Part shown: piece by piece, positions 33,491-42,909 of the stretch
Layout of the letters: each line of letters begins with the position of its first letter
Position numbering within the stretch: the stretch's first letter is position 1
Origin: Miltoncostaea sp963762825
GTDB taxonomy: Bacteria > Actinomycetota > Thermoleophilia > Miltoncostaeales > Miltoncostaeaceae
Direction of reading: 5' to 3'
NCBI GenBank assembly: GCA_963762825.1
Contig: CAVXLZ010000001.1
Location: forward strand, 558,001 to 622,000
Length of the DNA stretch: 64,000 nucleotides
Made by a program: the position numbers and the translations under genes
The notes under the pieces: model-generated
Databases searched by the model: none
What the model saw: only the letters and a program-made list of their open reading frames with translations
Told to the model about the DNA's origin: nothing

Positions 33491-34833
33491 CCTCCCGGCA
33501 GGTGCGGCGGTGGATCGCCGAGCTCGAGATCCTCGGCATGCGCTTCGGTCTGGAGCGGATGGCGGCACTGCTCGAGCGGCTGGATCACCCCGAGCGCGCG
33601 GCGGCGCCCCTTCATGTGGTGGGCACCAACGGCAAGACCTCCACCGCGCGCCTCGCGGCGGCCGCACTGATCGGGGAGGGGCGACGCGTCGGCACCTACG
33701 TGTCGCCCCATGTCACCGACTGGGCCGAGCGCATCCAGATCCAGGGAGCTCCGATCGACGACGACGGCTTCACCGCGGCAGCGGTGGCGGTGCGCGCGGC
33801 GGCCGAGGCCCTCGCGCTTCCGGAGGGGGACGCGGTGACCCAGTTCGAGGCGCTCACCGCCATGGCCTTCTGGGCGTTCCGCGAGGCCGCGGTGGATTTC
33901 GCCGTGGTCGAGGCGGGCCTCGGCGGCCGCTACGACGCCACCAACGTCCTCCAACCCCGCGCGGCCGTGATCCTCACCAACATCGCCCTCGAGCACACCG
34001 ATCTCCTCGGCGAGACCGAGGCGGCGATCGCCGGCGAGAAGCTGGCCGTGTGCCCCGACGGCTCCGACCGCCTCGTCGTGGGACGGCTCTCGGGAGAGGC
34101 GGTCGGCGCCGTCGCGGATCAGTGCCGCCGCCGGGATCTGCGGCCCCTCCTCTTCGGCGAGGACGTGCGGGCCGAGGAAGGGGGAGAGGGGGGCGTGGAG
34201 GTCGTCACCCCGCGCGGCGTCTACCCCGGTCTGCCCCTGGCGCTCGCCGGGGGCTTCCAGCGCGACAACCTCGCGGTCGCGCTGGCCGGGGCGGAGATGC
34301 TCCTCGGCGCGAGGCTGGATACGTCGGCGCTGCGAGCGTCGGTCGCGGCGGTGGAGGTGCCCGGGCGGCTCGAGGTCTTCCCGGGTTCCCCGATGGTGGT
34401 GCTCGACGGGGCCCACAACCCCGCGGGAATGCAGGCGATGGTGGGCGCCCTGCCGTCGGTCGTCGGCGATCGGCGACCCGTGGTGGCCGTGATCTCGCTG
34501 CTCGGCGACAAGGACGCCGCCGCGATGATGGGATCGCTGGCCGCCGTCGCCGACCGCATCGTCACGACCCGCTCGACCCATTCCAGGGCGGTACCCGCCG
34601 ATGCTCTCGGCCGATTCGCCGAGGACCAGGGGTGCCCCGCCGAGCCGGTCGCCGATCCGGCACGGGCGCTCGAGACCGCCCGCGTTGCCGCCGGTGCCGG
34701 GGGGGTCGTGGTGGTCGCCGGATCGCTCTACCTCCTCGCGGATCTGCGCCCCGCGCTCGCGGTTGGCCGGTCGGAGGCTCCTGGTAGACTCGCGCGCGCC
34801 CGGCAGGGCACCGACCCCCCCGAGGCGAAGTAG
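33487..34833 (+). CDS. folC: Folylpolyglutamate synthase / dihydrofolate synthase
   Basis: Mur-ligase-type enzyme that adds glutamates to folates. HVVGTNGKTSTARLAAAAL is the P-loop, YVSPHVTDWAERIQIQG the folate loop, EAGLGGRYDATNV the Mg-binding segment, and LDGAHNPAGMQAM the C-terminal domain signature. The length of 448 residues is usual. ATG 33487 overlaps the valS stop (ATGA). A promoter for the next gene lies inside its 3' end. Confidence 0.94.
   Translation: MTSRQVRRWIAELEILGMRFGLERMAALLERLDHPERAAAPLHVVGTNGKTSTARLAAAALIGEGRRVGTYVSPHVTDWAERIQIQGAPIDDDGFTAAAVAVRAAAEALALPEGDAVTQFEALTAMAFWAFREAAVDFAVVEAGLGGRYDATNVLQPRAAVILTNIALEHTDLLGETEAAIAGEKLAVCPDGSDRLVVGRLSGEAVGAVADQCRRRDLRPLLFGEDVRAEEGGEGGVEVVTPRGVYPGLPLALAGGFQRDNLAVALAGAEMLLGARLDTSALRASVAAVEVPGRLEVFPGSPMVVLDGAHNPAGMQAMVGALPSVVGDRRPVVAVISLLGDKDAAAMMGSLAAVADRIVTTRSTHSRAVPADALGRFAEDQGCPAEPVADPARALETARVAAGAGGVVVVAGSLYLLADLRPALAVGRSEAPGRLARARQGTDPPEAK
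34763..34790 (+). promoter_or_regulatory. Promoter within the 3' end of folC
   Basis: TTGGCC (34763-34768) and TAGACT (34785-34790) are spaced by 16 bases, a fair sigma-70-type promoter for the membrane protein/ndk/maf genes that follow. Confidence 0.5.
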
Positions 34834-34856
34834 ACCGCCATGTCCAAGGCAACAGC

Positions 34857-35516
34857 ATGATCGGTTTGCTCGCGGCCCAGGCCGGCGACTCCTCCAGCAG
34901 CGACCCCTTCGAGTCGATCTCCGGCTTCTTCGACTCGGGCCTGTGGGGCCTCATCACCGTGCTGCTCCGGATCTTCGTCGTGCTCCTGTGGGTCGCCCTC
35001 GCGTACTGGACCTACCAGGACGCGCGGCGGCGGATCCTGGCGCCGGGCCTCGTGGCCGGGTGCGTCGCCCTCTCGGTGCTGATCCCCTTCCTCGGCTCGA
35101 TCATCTACCTGATCATCCGCCCGCCCGAGTACCTCGACGAGGCCCGCGAGCGGGAGCTCGAGCTGCTCGCGCTGGAGCAGCGCCTGGGTGAGCTGGGCGA
35201 CGCCGAAGGGCAGGAGATCGTCGGCCGCATACTCGCCCGCGAGGGCATGCCCGCCGCCGGGGACTCCCTGACCACCCAGCGCGCGCTGCGCCAGGCGGGA
35301 ATCGCCTCCGCCGACGAGGTCCGCGACCTCGATCAGCGCCTCACCGAGCTCGAGTTCCGCATCCGCCTCTTCGACCGCAACTCCGCGGGCCAGACCGACG
35401 CGGCCGTGGAGGGGCGCCCCCGGAGACGGGAGCTGCCCAAGCCCGCCGCCGACAGCGGCGACACCGGCCGCACGGGACGGTGGAAACGACCACGTGACCA
35501 GGAGTCGTATGACTGA
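34857..35516 (+). CDS. Membrane protein of unknown function next to ndk
   Basis: 219 residues: a short N-terminus, two strong transmembrane helices (about residues 32-50 and 62-85) joined by the conserved-looking YWTYQDARRRI, then a long cytoplasmic helical part with a coiled-coil-like LTELEFRIRLFDRN and a charged, disordered tail. Proteins with this YWT..DAR..I loop between two helices are common in Thermoleophilia and other actinobacteria and may carry a zinc ribbon at the tail, which is missing here. The stop overlaps the ndk start. Function is unknown. Confidence 0.75.
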   Translation: MIGLLAAQAGDSSSSDPFESISGFFDSGLWGLITVLLRIFVVLLWVALAYWTYQDARRRILAPGLVAGCVALSVLIPFLGSIIYLIIRPPEYLDEARERELELLALEQRLGELGDAEGQEIVGRILAREGMPAAGDSLTTQRALRQAGIASADEVRDLDQRLTELEFRIRLFDRNSAGQTDAAVEGRPRRRELPKPAADSGDTGRTGRWKRPRDQESYD

Positions 35517-35919
35517 GCGCTCGTTCGTGATGGTGAAGCCCGACGGGGTCTACGCGGGGCTGAGCGGGGAGATCCTCTCCCGCATCGAGCGCCGCGGCCT
35601 CGACGTCATCGCCGTCCGCAAGATCATCATGGACACAGCGGTCGCCGAGGAGCACTACGGCGAGCACCGCGAGCGCCCGTTCTTCGGCGAGCTGGTCGAC
35701 TTCATCACCTCGGGGCCGGTCTTCATGATGGCCGTCGAGGGCGAGGGGGCGATCGGCGCCCTGCGCACCATGATCGGCCCCACCGATCCGCTCGAGGCTC
35801 CGCCGGGCACCATCCGGGGCGACTTCGCTCTCGAGGTCGGTCAGAACGTGATCCACGGCTCCGACAGCCCCGAGTCCGGCACCCGCGAGCTGGCGCTCCA
35901 CTTCCCCGAGCTCTCGTAG
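35509..35919 (+). CDS. ndk: Nucleoside diphosphate kinase
   Basis: 136 residues with the full NDK signature: SFVMVKPDGV, the Arg/Gly nucleotide site, and NVIHGSDSPESG with the phosphorylated histidine. It balances NTP pools. ATG 35509 has CAGGAG just upstream and overlaps the preceding gene by eight bases; GTG 35494 is less likely. Maf follows after 12 bases. Confidence 0.96.
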   Translation: MTERSFVMVKPDGVYAGLSGEILSRIERRGLDVIAVRKIIMDTAVAEEHYGEHRERPFFGELVDFITSGPVFMMAVEGEGAIGALRTMIGPTDPLEAPPGTIRGDFALEVGQNVIHGSDSPESGTRELALHFPELS

Positions 35920-35931
35920 CGGCACCCTGAC

Positions 35932-36528
35932 GTGATCCTGCTCGCCTCGGGCTCGCCGCAACGGCGCGCGCTGCTCGAGACGCTCGGGATGGAGTTCGTG
36001 GTCGCGGTGTCGGGCGTCGACGAGGGTGAGGATCCCCTCATGAACGCCCGCGCCAAGGCCGAGGAGGTGGCCGGCCGCCTCGGCGTCCCCGAGGGCGGCG
36101 CCGTGCTCGGCGCCGACACCGAGGTGATCCTTGACGGCCGCGTGTTCGGCAAGCCCGCCGACCGGGCCGCGGCCGCCGAGATGCTCGCCGCTCTCTCGGG
36201 CCGTCCCCACACGGTGCGCACCGCCGTCTGCCTGATCGCGCCGGGCGAGCGGCGCGAGCTGGTCGACGAGACCACCGTCGTCATGCGGGAGATCGCCGGC
36301 TCGATGGCCGACTGGTACCTCGACACCGGCGAGTGGCGCGAGCGCGCGGGCGGCTACGCGATCCAGGGCGTCGGCGCGGCCCTCGTGGAGCGCGTCGAGG
36401 GCGACTATACGACCGTCGTCGGCCTGCCGATGGGGGCGTTGGTCACGGCCCTCGCCGAGCTCGGTCTCGCACCCTGGTCGCCCGCCATACTGGCCACCGA
36501 ACCGGGACGCATGGGGAGACCACAGTGA
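35932..36528 (+). CDS. maf: Maf-family nucleotide pyrophosphatase
   Basis: 198 residues starting ILLASGSPQRRALLETLGM, the Maf signature. GADTEVILDGRVFGKP holds the catalytic Asp and Lys, and GGYAIQGVGA the C-terminal motif. Maf proteins hydrolyse non-canonical or pyrimidine nucleoside triphosphates and influence septum formation. The stop overlaps the next small gene (GTGA). Confidence 0.94.
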   Translation: MILLASGSPQRRALLETLGMEFVVAVSGVDEGEDPLMNARAKAEEVAGRLGVPEGGAVLGADTEVILDGRVFGKPADRAAAAEMLAALSGRPHTVRTAVCLIAPGERRELVDETTVVMREIAGSMADWYLDTGEWRERAGGYAIQGVGAALVERVEGDYTTVVGLPMGALVTALAELGLAPWSPAILATEPGRMGRPQ

Positions 36529-36779
36529 CCGAGAAGCTCTACGCGATCATCCACGAGGCCGACGGCGACACCATCTGGCGCTGGCAAACCGGGCGGAAGG
36601 CGAAGTTCGTGGAGTACGGCGGCTACCAGAAGGCGCTCGCGCTGGCGGAAGCGGCCGGCTCGACGCTCGCCCTCTGGGGCTCCCAGTACGGCCACCGCGG
36701 CGTCCCCGGCGATGCGCAGGAGGCCGACATCCTGGCCGCCGTCCAGTACGCCATCGAGCGCAAGGCCGAGCACTCCTGA
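36525..36779 (+). CDS. Small conserved-looking hypothetical protein (84 aa)
   Basis: GTG 36525 overlaps the maf stop. The sequence MTEKLYAIIHEADGDTIWRW, then a lysine-rich strand, a helix ALALAEAAGSTLALWG, and a helical C-terminus. It looks like a compact alpha/beta fold with a tryptophan-rich first strand. Tight overlap with maf supports translation. No family is recognised. Confidence 0.65.
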   Translation: MTEKLYAIIHEADGDTIWRWQTGRKAKFVEYGGYQKALALAEAAGSTLALWGSQYGHRGVPGDAQEADILAAVQYAIERKAEHS

Positions 36780-36803
36780 GGCGGATCGCGCTCCGCGTTC
36801 CGA

Positions 36804-37022
36804 TCAGAACAGGGGCGGGTAGCGATCCAGGAGGTCGGAGTGGCGCTGCCGGCGCTCGCGCTCGGCCATCAGGGCCGTATCGCCGGCCTCCTCCTTGAGG
36901 CGGCGGAGGGTGGCGAGGATCTCCCTGCGGCGCTCCTCCCGCACCCGCTCCTCCTGCTGGGCGCGCTTCATCGCGCGCCGATACGAGCTGTTGTCGTCGG
37001 CGAACAGGGGCGGAGAGGGCAT
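36804..37022 (-). CDS. Small charged helical protein (72 aa)
   Basis: MPSPPLFADDNSSYRRAMKR followed by an uninterrupted arginine/glutamate-rich helix (probable coiled coil) to the end. ATG 37022 is preceded on the minus strand by TACCGT and seven bases, the leaderless promoter spacing seen elsewhere in the window. No family is recognised; it sits between maf and mreB on the opposite strand. Confidence 0.6.
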   Translation of the reverse strand: MPSPPLFADDNSSYRRAMKRAQQEERVREERRREILATLRRLKEEAGDTALMAERERRQRHSDLLDRYPPLF

Positions 37023-37029
37023 CCCTCGA

Positions 37030-37035
37030 ACGGTA
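37030..37035 (-). promoter_or_regulatory. -10 box TACCGT, leaderless promoter
   Basis: Minus-strand TACCGT, seven bases from ATG 37022. The same intergenic region holds the divergent mreB promoter. Confidence 0.5.
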
Positions 37036-37153
37036 GCGGACGATCGCGCGGTCCCGGGTGCACGGGGGCCGGGTTGGCGGGGCGGGCCCGATGGGGATAC
37101 GGTACCCGGGACCCGGGCGGATCGACCGGGATGTCTGCGCTGCGCGCGTCGGG

Positions 37154-37159
37154 TAGAAT
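37154..37159 (+). promoter_or_regulatory. -10 box TAGAAT of the mre operon
   Basis: TAGAAT is the strongest -10 match upstream of mreB and leaves a leader of about 50 bases that carries GGGAGG. No TTG-type -35 is seen at the usual distance. Confidence 0.55.
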
Positions 37160-37214
37160 CCCGCCCTTTGCAGGGGCCACTCGCGACCAGCGCCACTTCC
37201 ATGGGAGGCGACCA

Positions 37215-38261
37215 ATCGGGTTCTGGAGCTACCTGACCGGTTTCGGTGGGCGCGACATGGCCGTCGACCTCGGTACCGCCAACACCCTGGTCTACGTTCG
37301 CGGTCGCGGGATCGTCCTGTCGGAGCCCTCGGTGGTCGCCATCGACCAGCGCACCGGCGAGGTCCACGCGGTCGGGATCGAGGCCAAGCGCATGCTCGGT
37401 CGTACCCCCGGCAACATCAGCGCCATCCGCCCCCTGAAGGACGGCGTCATCGCCGACTTCGACGTGACCGAGCAGATGCTGCGGCACTTCATCCAGAAGG
37501 TCCACCAGAACCGCTGGGCGCACCCGCGGGTGGTCGTCTGCGTGCCCTCCGGGGTCACCGGGGTCGAGAAGCGCGCGGTCGAGGAGGCGACCTTGTCGGC
37601 GGGCGCTCGCAGCGCCTTCCTCATCGAGGAGCCGATGGCGGCGGCGATCGGTGCCGGTCTGCCCGTTGCCGAGCCGACCGGGAACATGGTGGTGGACATC
37701 GGCGGCGGGACGACCGAGGTGGCCGTCATCTCACTGGGCGGGATCGTGGTGGCGCAGTCGATCCGCGTCGGCGGCGACGAGCTCGACGACGCGATCATCA
37801 GCTACGTCAAGAAGGAGTACAAGCTGATGATCGGCAACCAGACCGCCGAGGAGGTGAAGCTCGAGATCGGTTCCGCCTACCCCTTGCGCGAGGAGGTGCA
37901 GGCAGAGATCCGGGGGCGCGACATGATCTCGGGACTTCCGAAGACCGTTGTGCTCTCCTCCGAGGATGTCCGCGAGGCCCTCGAGGAGCCGCTCGTCCAG
38001 ATCATCGACGCCGTCAAGAGCACGCTCGACAAGACGCCGCCCGAGCTCGCATCCGACATCATGGACCGCGGCATCATGATGGCCGGGGGAGGGTCGCTGC
38101 TGCAGGGTCTCGACGAGCGCCTGCGGCGGGAGACGGAGATGCCGATTCACGTGGCCGAGTCGCCGCTCACGTGCGTCGCCGTCGGCTCCGGGCGATCGCT
38201 GGAGGAGTTCGAGGTGATGCAGAAGGCGCAGTCGAACGGCCGACACCGGAAGCGCTACTGA
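37215..38261 (+). CDS. mreB: Rod shape-determining protein MreB, probable ATC start
   Basis: Bacterial actin. AVDLGTANTLVYVRGRGIVLSEPS shortened: the DLGTANT phosphate loop, PLKDGVIADFDV, the second loop DIGGGTTEVAVISLGG, and MAGGGSLLQGLDERL are all present. The frame reads IGFWSYLTGFGGRD before MAVDLG. This amphipathic N-terminus is typical of the group, but the first codon is ATC (37215), six bases after a perfect GGAGG. ATG 37257 would remove the membrane-binding helix. I therefore take ATC as the start, giving 348 residues. First gene of mreBCD-mrdA-rodA. Confidence 0.93.
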   Translation: MGFWSYLTGFGGRDMAVDLGTANTLVYVRGRGIVLSEPSVVAIDQRTGEVHAVGIEAKRMLGRTPGNISAIRPLKDGVIADFDVTEQMLRHFIQKVHQNRWAHPRVVVCVPSGVTGVEKRAVEEATLSAGARSAFLIEEPMAAAIGAGLPVAEPTGNMVVDIGGGTTEVAVISLGGIVVAQSIRVGGDELDDAIISYVKKEYKLMIGNQTAEEVKLEIGSAYPLREEVQAEIRGRDMISGLPKTVVLSSEDVREALEEPLVQIIDAVKSTLDKTPPELASDIMDRGIMMAGGGSLLQGLDERLRRETEMPIHVAESPLTCVAVGSGRSLEEFEVMQKAQSNGRHRKRY

Positions 38262-38274
38262 GGAGCAAGCGCTG

Positions 38275-39198
38275 ATGGCGGTCGTCGCGACTACCGGGAT
38301 CGCACGCCGGCGGGCGAACGTCCGCCGTGGCGTCATCGCCCTCCTCGTGGTCGCCTGCCTGGCGATCTTCACGGGCTACTTCCGCGAGGCGACCGGCGGA
38401 CCCTTCCACGACGCGCAGTCAACCGCGGCCAGCATCGTGGCGCCGGTCCAGGAGGTCGCCACGCGTGCCGTCCAACCCCTGCGCGACGCGTGGGGCTGGG
38501 CGAACAGCCTGAAGGATGCCCGCGACCGGGCGGCGGCGCTCCAGGCGGAGGTCGACGATCTCCGCGCCCGCGCGGCCGACAATGCTGTTCGCGACCAACG
38601 CCTGTCCGAGCTCGAAGCGCTTCTCGGCGTCGAGGCCCTGGTCGCGCCGGGCAAGGGGCTCGGCGGCTACGCCCCGGTCACCGGGCTGGTCCAGACGCGC
38701 TCCATCACCGACTGGTACCGCAACGTGCGGATCTCGGTCGGCTCCTCGAGTGGGGTCATCCGGAACTCGCCGGTCGTGGCGGGTACGGGACGCGGTGCCG
38801 CCCTGGTGGGCATCGTCACGGCGGTCTCGTCCGACACGGCCGACGTGGCCTTCATCACGGACGGGCGCACCGAGGTGGGCGCGACCATCCCCGAGGCCGG
38901 CTCGCCCCCTGGGCTGGTGCAGTCGACCACGCCCGGCCAGATGCAGATGACCGGCGTGCCGCGCGCGGCTCCCGTGAGGGTGGGCCAGGTCGTCTCCACC
39001 GGAGGCTTCATGGTCAAGGGGCTTCCCTCCCTCTATCCGCCCGGCATTCCGATCGGGCGCGTGTCGAGCGCGGGGAGCCAGGAGGTCGATGTCCAGCAGA
39101 CCGTCCAGGTCACTCCCTACGTCGATCCGCGCAACCTCCCGTTCCTCACGGTGCTGACCCCGCAGAGCCGCGAGGCGAAGCTCCGGGCGGCCGGATGA
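38275..39198 (+). CDS. mreC: Rod shape-determining protein MreC
   Basis: One N-terminal transmembrane helix (GVIALLVVACLAIFTGYF), a periplasmic-side coiled coil (KDARDRAAALQAEVDDLRAR, about residues 75-110), then two beta domains with VSSDTADVAFITDGRTEVGA and the C-terminal PYVDPRNLPFLTVL. MreC links MreB filaments to PBP2 in the elongasome. 307 residues. The stop overlaps mreD (ATGA). Confidence 0.93.
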   Translation: MAVVATTGIARRRANVRRGVIALLVVACLAIFTGYFREATGGPFHDAQSTAASIVAPVQEVATRAVQPLRDAWGWANSLKDARDRAAALQAEVDDLRARAADNAVRDQRLSELEALLGVEALVAPGKGLGGYAPVTGLVQTRSITDWYRNVRISVGSSSGVIRNSPVVAGTGRGAALVGIVTAVSSDTADVAFITDGRTEVGATIPEAGSPPGLVQSTTPGQMQMTGVPRAAPVRVGQVVSTGGFMVKGLPSLYPPGIPIGRVSSAGSQEVDVQQTVQVTPYVDPRNLPFLTVLTPQSREAKLRAAG

Positions 39199-39776
39199 GC
39201 AGCGACCTCTCGACCCGCGCGATCGGCCCGGCGACGACGCTGCCCGGCACGCGGACGCGCGGTACGGGGCTCGGGTGGGTCACGGCGATGGTGCTGGTCG
39301 CCGTGCTGGTCGAGGTCTCGGTGATGCCGTACATCCACCTGGCCGACGGCATCCCCGACATCGTGGCGCCCACGATCGTCGTCATCGCCCTCCTGCGTGG
39401 AGCGCTGGTCGGGGCGGTCGCTGGCTTCTCGGCCGGGCTGCTGCTCGAGCTCACCGCGCCGATCGGGACGCTCGGCGTGCTCGCCCTGCTCTACCTCGCC
39501 GTTGGTGCCTGGTGCGGGGGGTACTGCGAGCGGGAGGAAGCCTCGAGCCTGCTCGCGCCGCTGGCCCTGACCGTCGTGTCGGCGCTCGCGGTGCAACTCG
39601 GGTACCTCGTCTTCCAGCTGCTGCTCGGCCACCACATGCCGGCGTCGGAGTTCGTGGGGCGGATCCTCTTCCCGACCCTCGCGCTGACCGCCCTCCTCAG
39701 CCCGCCGGTCCTGCTGGTGGCGCGTCGCCTGCTGGGCGCCCCCCGGGTCGTCGAGCCCTATGCGGTGCGCACGTGA
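39195..39776 (+). CDS. mreD: Rod shape-determining protein MreD
   Basis: 193 residues with about five transmembrane helices: VTAMVLVAVLVEVSVMPYI, a PDIVAPTIVVIALLRG segment, a GFSAGLLLELTAPIGTLG turn typical of MreD, and two more helices. Membrane part of the elongasome. It overlaps mreC and mrdA by four bases each. Confidence 0.9.
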   Translation: MSSDLSTRAIGPATTLPGTRTRGTGLGWVTAMVLVAVLVEVSVMPYIHLADGIPDIVAPTIVVIALLRGALVGAVAGFSAGLLLELTAPIGTLGVLALLYLAVGAWCGGYCEREEASSLLAPLALTVVSALAVQLGYLVFQLLLGHHMPASEFVGRILFPTLALTALLSPPVLLVARRLLGAPRVVEPYAVRT

Positions 39777-41729
39777 GCACGGTCTTCCGGCCACCGCGCT
39801 CATCTCGCGGCGGGCGCGGCCGCACCCGGCCGACGGGGGGCTGGGCCCCCGCCCTCACCCCCAAGACGGCCGTGCGCATCGCCATCCTCGGTGGGATCGC
39901 GATGGGCCTGCTCGGCCTGCTCCTGATCCGGCTCTGGTTCCTGCAGGTCATCAACGGCGAGCAGTACGCCGAGCGCGCCGACGGGAACCGCCTGCGGACC
40001 GTCATCACCCAGCCGCCGCGCGGCAACATCCTCACGGCCGACGGGGTCGCGCTGGTCAAGAACACCACCGGGCAGAACCTGGTCGCGCGGCCGCGCGAGC
40101 TGGCCGGGGAGCGCCGAGGGCAGGTGCTGGCGCGCCTGGCGCCGAAGATCGGCCAGACCGTGCCCGAGCTGATGGCGAAGGTGAAAGCCGGCGACGGCCA
40201 GCCGCTGCAGTCGGTGGTGCTCGCCCGCAACATCCCGCCGGTGCTCTATCGCTACCTGGCCGAGCGGCGCCGCGACTTCCCGGGGATCTCCCTCCAGAAG
40301 ACCTATCTGCGCTCCTACCCCGAGGGGCAGTTGGCCGCTCACCTGCTCGGATCGACCGGGCCGATCTCCGCCGAGAACCTCCGCGACTTCCGGCGAAAGG
40401 GCTACGCCGGCGACGAGACCGTGGGCCTCGACGGCGTGGAGAGCCAGTACGAGGCGATCCTGAAGGGCACCCGGGGGCGGTCCGTGGTGGAGGTCGATGC
40501 CGCCGGTGAGCCGCAGGGGCGTGAGTTCGTCTCCTCGCGCAGCCCCGTGCCGGGGCGCGACCTGCACCTGTCGATCGACAGCTCCACCCAGCGCGCCCTC
40601 GAGGCATCTCTGGCTGAGGCCGCGCGGGTGACCGGCGCCACGGGCGCCGCCGGAGTGGCTCTCGATCCGCGCACCGGGGAGGTGCTCGCGCTCGGGTCGT
40701 TCCCCACCTTCTCCCCGCAGGTCTTCGTCACGCGCAAGGAGAAGGACCTGCGGCCGATCTTCACCGACCCGAACCGGCCGATCAACGACCGGGCGATCGG
40801 TGGGGTCTATCCGGCCGGGTCCACCTTCAAGCCGATCACGGCCGCGGCGGCGCTGCGCGCGGGAACGCTCACGCCGAGCACCGAGCTCGAGTCGCGCTCC
40901 TCGATCGTCCTCCACAAGCAGCGCTTCCAGAACTTCGAGGAGAACGCACACGGGTTCATCACGCTGCCGTACGCGCTGCGGGTCTCGAGCGACACCTACT
41001 TCTACCAGGTGGCCGACGAGCTCTGGCGCAAGCAGGACGAGGCGACCAACACCTACCCGCTCCAGAAGGAGGCGCACCGGTTCGGCCTCGGCGACGTCAC
41101 CGGCGTCGACCTCCCCGGCGAGCTCGCCGCCCTCGTGCCCGACCCCCCGTGGAAGAAGAAGAACTTCGCGGGGCCCGACTACACCGACTTCCAGCGCAGC
41201 TGGCTTGCGGGCGACACGATCCAGCTCGGCGTGGGCCAGGGGTACCTGCAGGTGACGCCGCTCCAGATGGCCGTCGCCTACGCCGCGATCGCCGACGGCG
41301 GCACCGTCCGCACCCCCACCGTGGGGCTCGAGGTGACCGACCCCAACGGGCGGGTGCAGCAGGAGCTCTCCAAGGGGCGGCCCACCCACCAGCTCGGCAT
41401 AAAGCCCGACGACCTCGCGGGCGATCAAGCAGGGGCTCTACGACGCCGCCAACGAGGTGCAGGGCACCTCGACGAGCGTGTTCGCCGGCCTTCCCGAGAA
41501 CAGCAAGGTGGCCGGCAAGACGGGCACGGCCGAGCCCGGAGACGGGAGCGAGGACCACTCGTGGTTCGTCGGGTACGCCCCCTTCGACGAGCCGACCATC
41601 GTGGTCTCGATCGTGATCGAGCACGGCGGCACGGGCGCGAACGCGGCGGCCCCCGCCGCCTGCGCGACGATGGCCGCCTACCTCGAGTTCCAGCCCTCCC
41701 TCTGCGGCCAGCCGGTGGCGAGCCGTTGA
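39773..41729 (+). CDS. mrdA: Penicillin-binding protein 2; one-base frameshift near 41417
   Basis: Class B transpeptidase of the elongasome. It has one N-terminal helix (AILGGIAMGLLGLLLIRLW), a dimerisation domain with QPPRGNILTADG, and a transpeptidase domain with GVYPAGSTFKPITA (SxxK nucleophile) and RVSSDTYFYQV (SxN position). The first frame is lost after GIKPDDLA. The KTGTAEPGDGSEDHSWFVGY motif and the C-terminus are in the +1 frame to TGA 41727-41729. Deleting G41417 gives DDLRAIKQGLYDA, a family-like sequence; the repaired protein has 651 residues. The start GTG 39773 overlaps mreD and the stop overlaps rodA (TTGA). Without the shift the catalytic KTG motif is missing. Confidence 0.9.
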
Positions 41730-42898
41730 CGACCACCCTCGCCACGACGCGCCCTCAGCGCAGCGGCCTCGCCGAGCGCCTGCGCTCGGCGATCCTCGGC
41801 CTCGACTGGATCCTCCTCGCCGCGGTGTCCGCCATCAGCGGGTTCAGCGTCTTCGTGGTGGGCAAGGCCACCGAGGGCGACCCCGCGGGTGCGCGCTTCT
41901 ATCTCGATCGCCAGATCATCTTCATCGCGGCGGGAGCGCTGCTGATGGTGGTCGCGACCCGCCTCAACCTGGATCGCCTGGCCCGTTGGTCGTGGGGGTT
42001 GTGGGGGAGTCTGCTCGGCTCGCTGGCGGTCGTCTTCGTGGTGGGAACCGCCGTGAAGGGCTCGAACCGCTGGATCGACATCGGCCCCTTCAACCTGCAG
42101 CCCTCGGAGATGGGCAAAGTGGCCATCGCGATCGTTCTGGCGGGCATCGCGATCGATCGCCTCGACGACATCGGATCGCCCCGTTTCACCCTCTTCCTCG
42201 TCGCTGTGGCGGCGATCCCCGCGGTCGTGGTGTTCCTGCAGCCGGACCTCGGCACCTCTCTGGTGTACGGCGCGGTGCTGGCCACGGTCCTCTTCCTGGC
42301 CGGTGTCCCCTGGTCGCACTTCGCGGTGGCCGGGTCGATCCTGGCGATCCTGATCCTGGCCGTGCTCTGGGTGCTGCCCACGGCAGGGGTCACGGTGCTC
42401 CAGGACTACCAGGTACAGCGCCTGACGGCCTTCATCGGCGCCGAGCGCGACTCGAACAGCGCCGGCTATCAGCTGGATCAGAGTAAGACGGCGATCGGAT
42501 CGGGCGGCGCGGTGGGCAAGGGGCCCGACGGGGCGACCCAATCGACGGGCAACTTCATCCCCGAGCACCACACCGACTTCATCTTCGCCGTGACCGGCGA
42601 GATGTTCGGCTTCGCAGGCGCGGGGCTCCTGATCCTGCTCTACGGGCTCGTGCTCTGGAGGGGCCTGAGAACCATGGCGCGGGCATCGAGCCAGGTTGAC
42701 ATGCTCGTGGCCGGAGCGATCGTCGCCATGATCGGCTTCCAGGTGTTCGTTAACATCGGCATGACCGTGGGAATCATGCCGATCACCGGAATCCCGCTGC
42801 CGCTCATGAGCTATGGCGGCAGCCATACCCTGACGACCCTCGTGGCGGTGGGCCTGCTGCTCGGCATCTACCAGCGCCGCTCCGCAGTGCCCGGCTAG
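41726..42898 (+). CDS. rodA: Peptidoglycan glycosyltransferase RodA (SEDS family)
   Basis: 390 residues with about ten transmembrane helices. The SEDS signatures are present: GSNRWIDIGPFNLQPSEMGK, FLQPDLGTSLVYG, NFIPEHHTDFIFAVTGEMFG (with the catalytic Asp region) and GIPLPLMSYGGSHTL. It polymerises lipid II together with PBP2. TTG 41726 overlaps the mrdA stop. Its frame is the same as the first mrdA frame, so with the mrdA frameshift unrepaired the two look fused. Confidence 0.94.
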   Translation: MTTTLATTRPQRSGLAERLRSAILGLDWILLAAVSAISGFSVFVVGKATEGDPAGARFYLDRQIIFIAAGALLMVVATRLNLDRLARWSWGLWGSLLGSLAVVFVVGTAVKGSNRWIDIGPFNLQPSEMGKVAIAIVLAGIAIDRLDDIGSPRFTLFLVAVAAIPAVVVFLQPDLGTSLVYGAVLATVLFLAGVPWSHFAVAGSILAILILAVLWVLPTAGVTVLQDYQVQRLTAFIGAERDSNSAGYQLDQSKTAIGSGGAVGKGPDGATQSTGNFIPEHHTDFIFAVTGEMFGFAGAGLLILLYGLVLWRGLRTMARASSQVDMLVAGAIVAMIGFQVFVNIGMTVGIMPITGIPLPLMSYGGSHTLTTLVAVGLLLGIYQRRSAVPG

Positions 42899-42909
42899 GG
42901 GAGGACGTC

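Noticed and set aside
39275..42898. A single open frame joining PBP2 and RodA
   Set aside because: Same cause: the one-base shift in mrdA. The true mrdA end (41729) and the overlapping TTG of rodA are both present.
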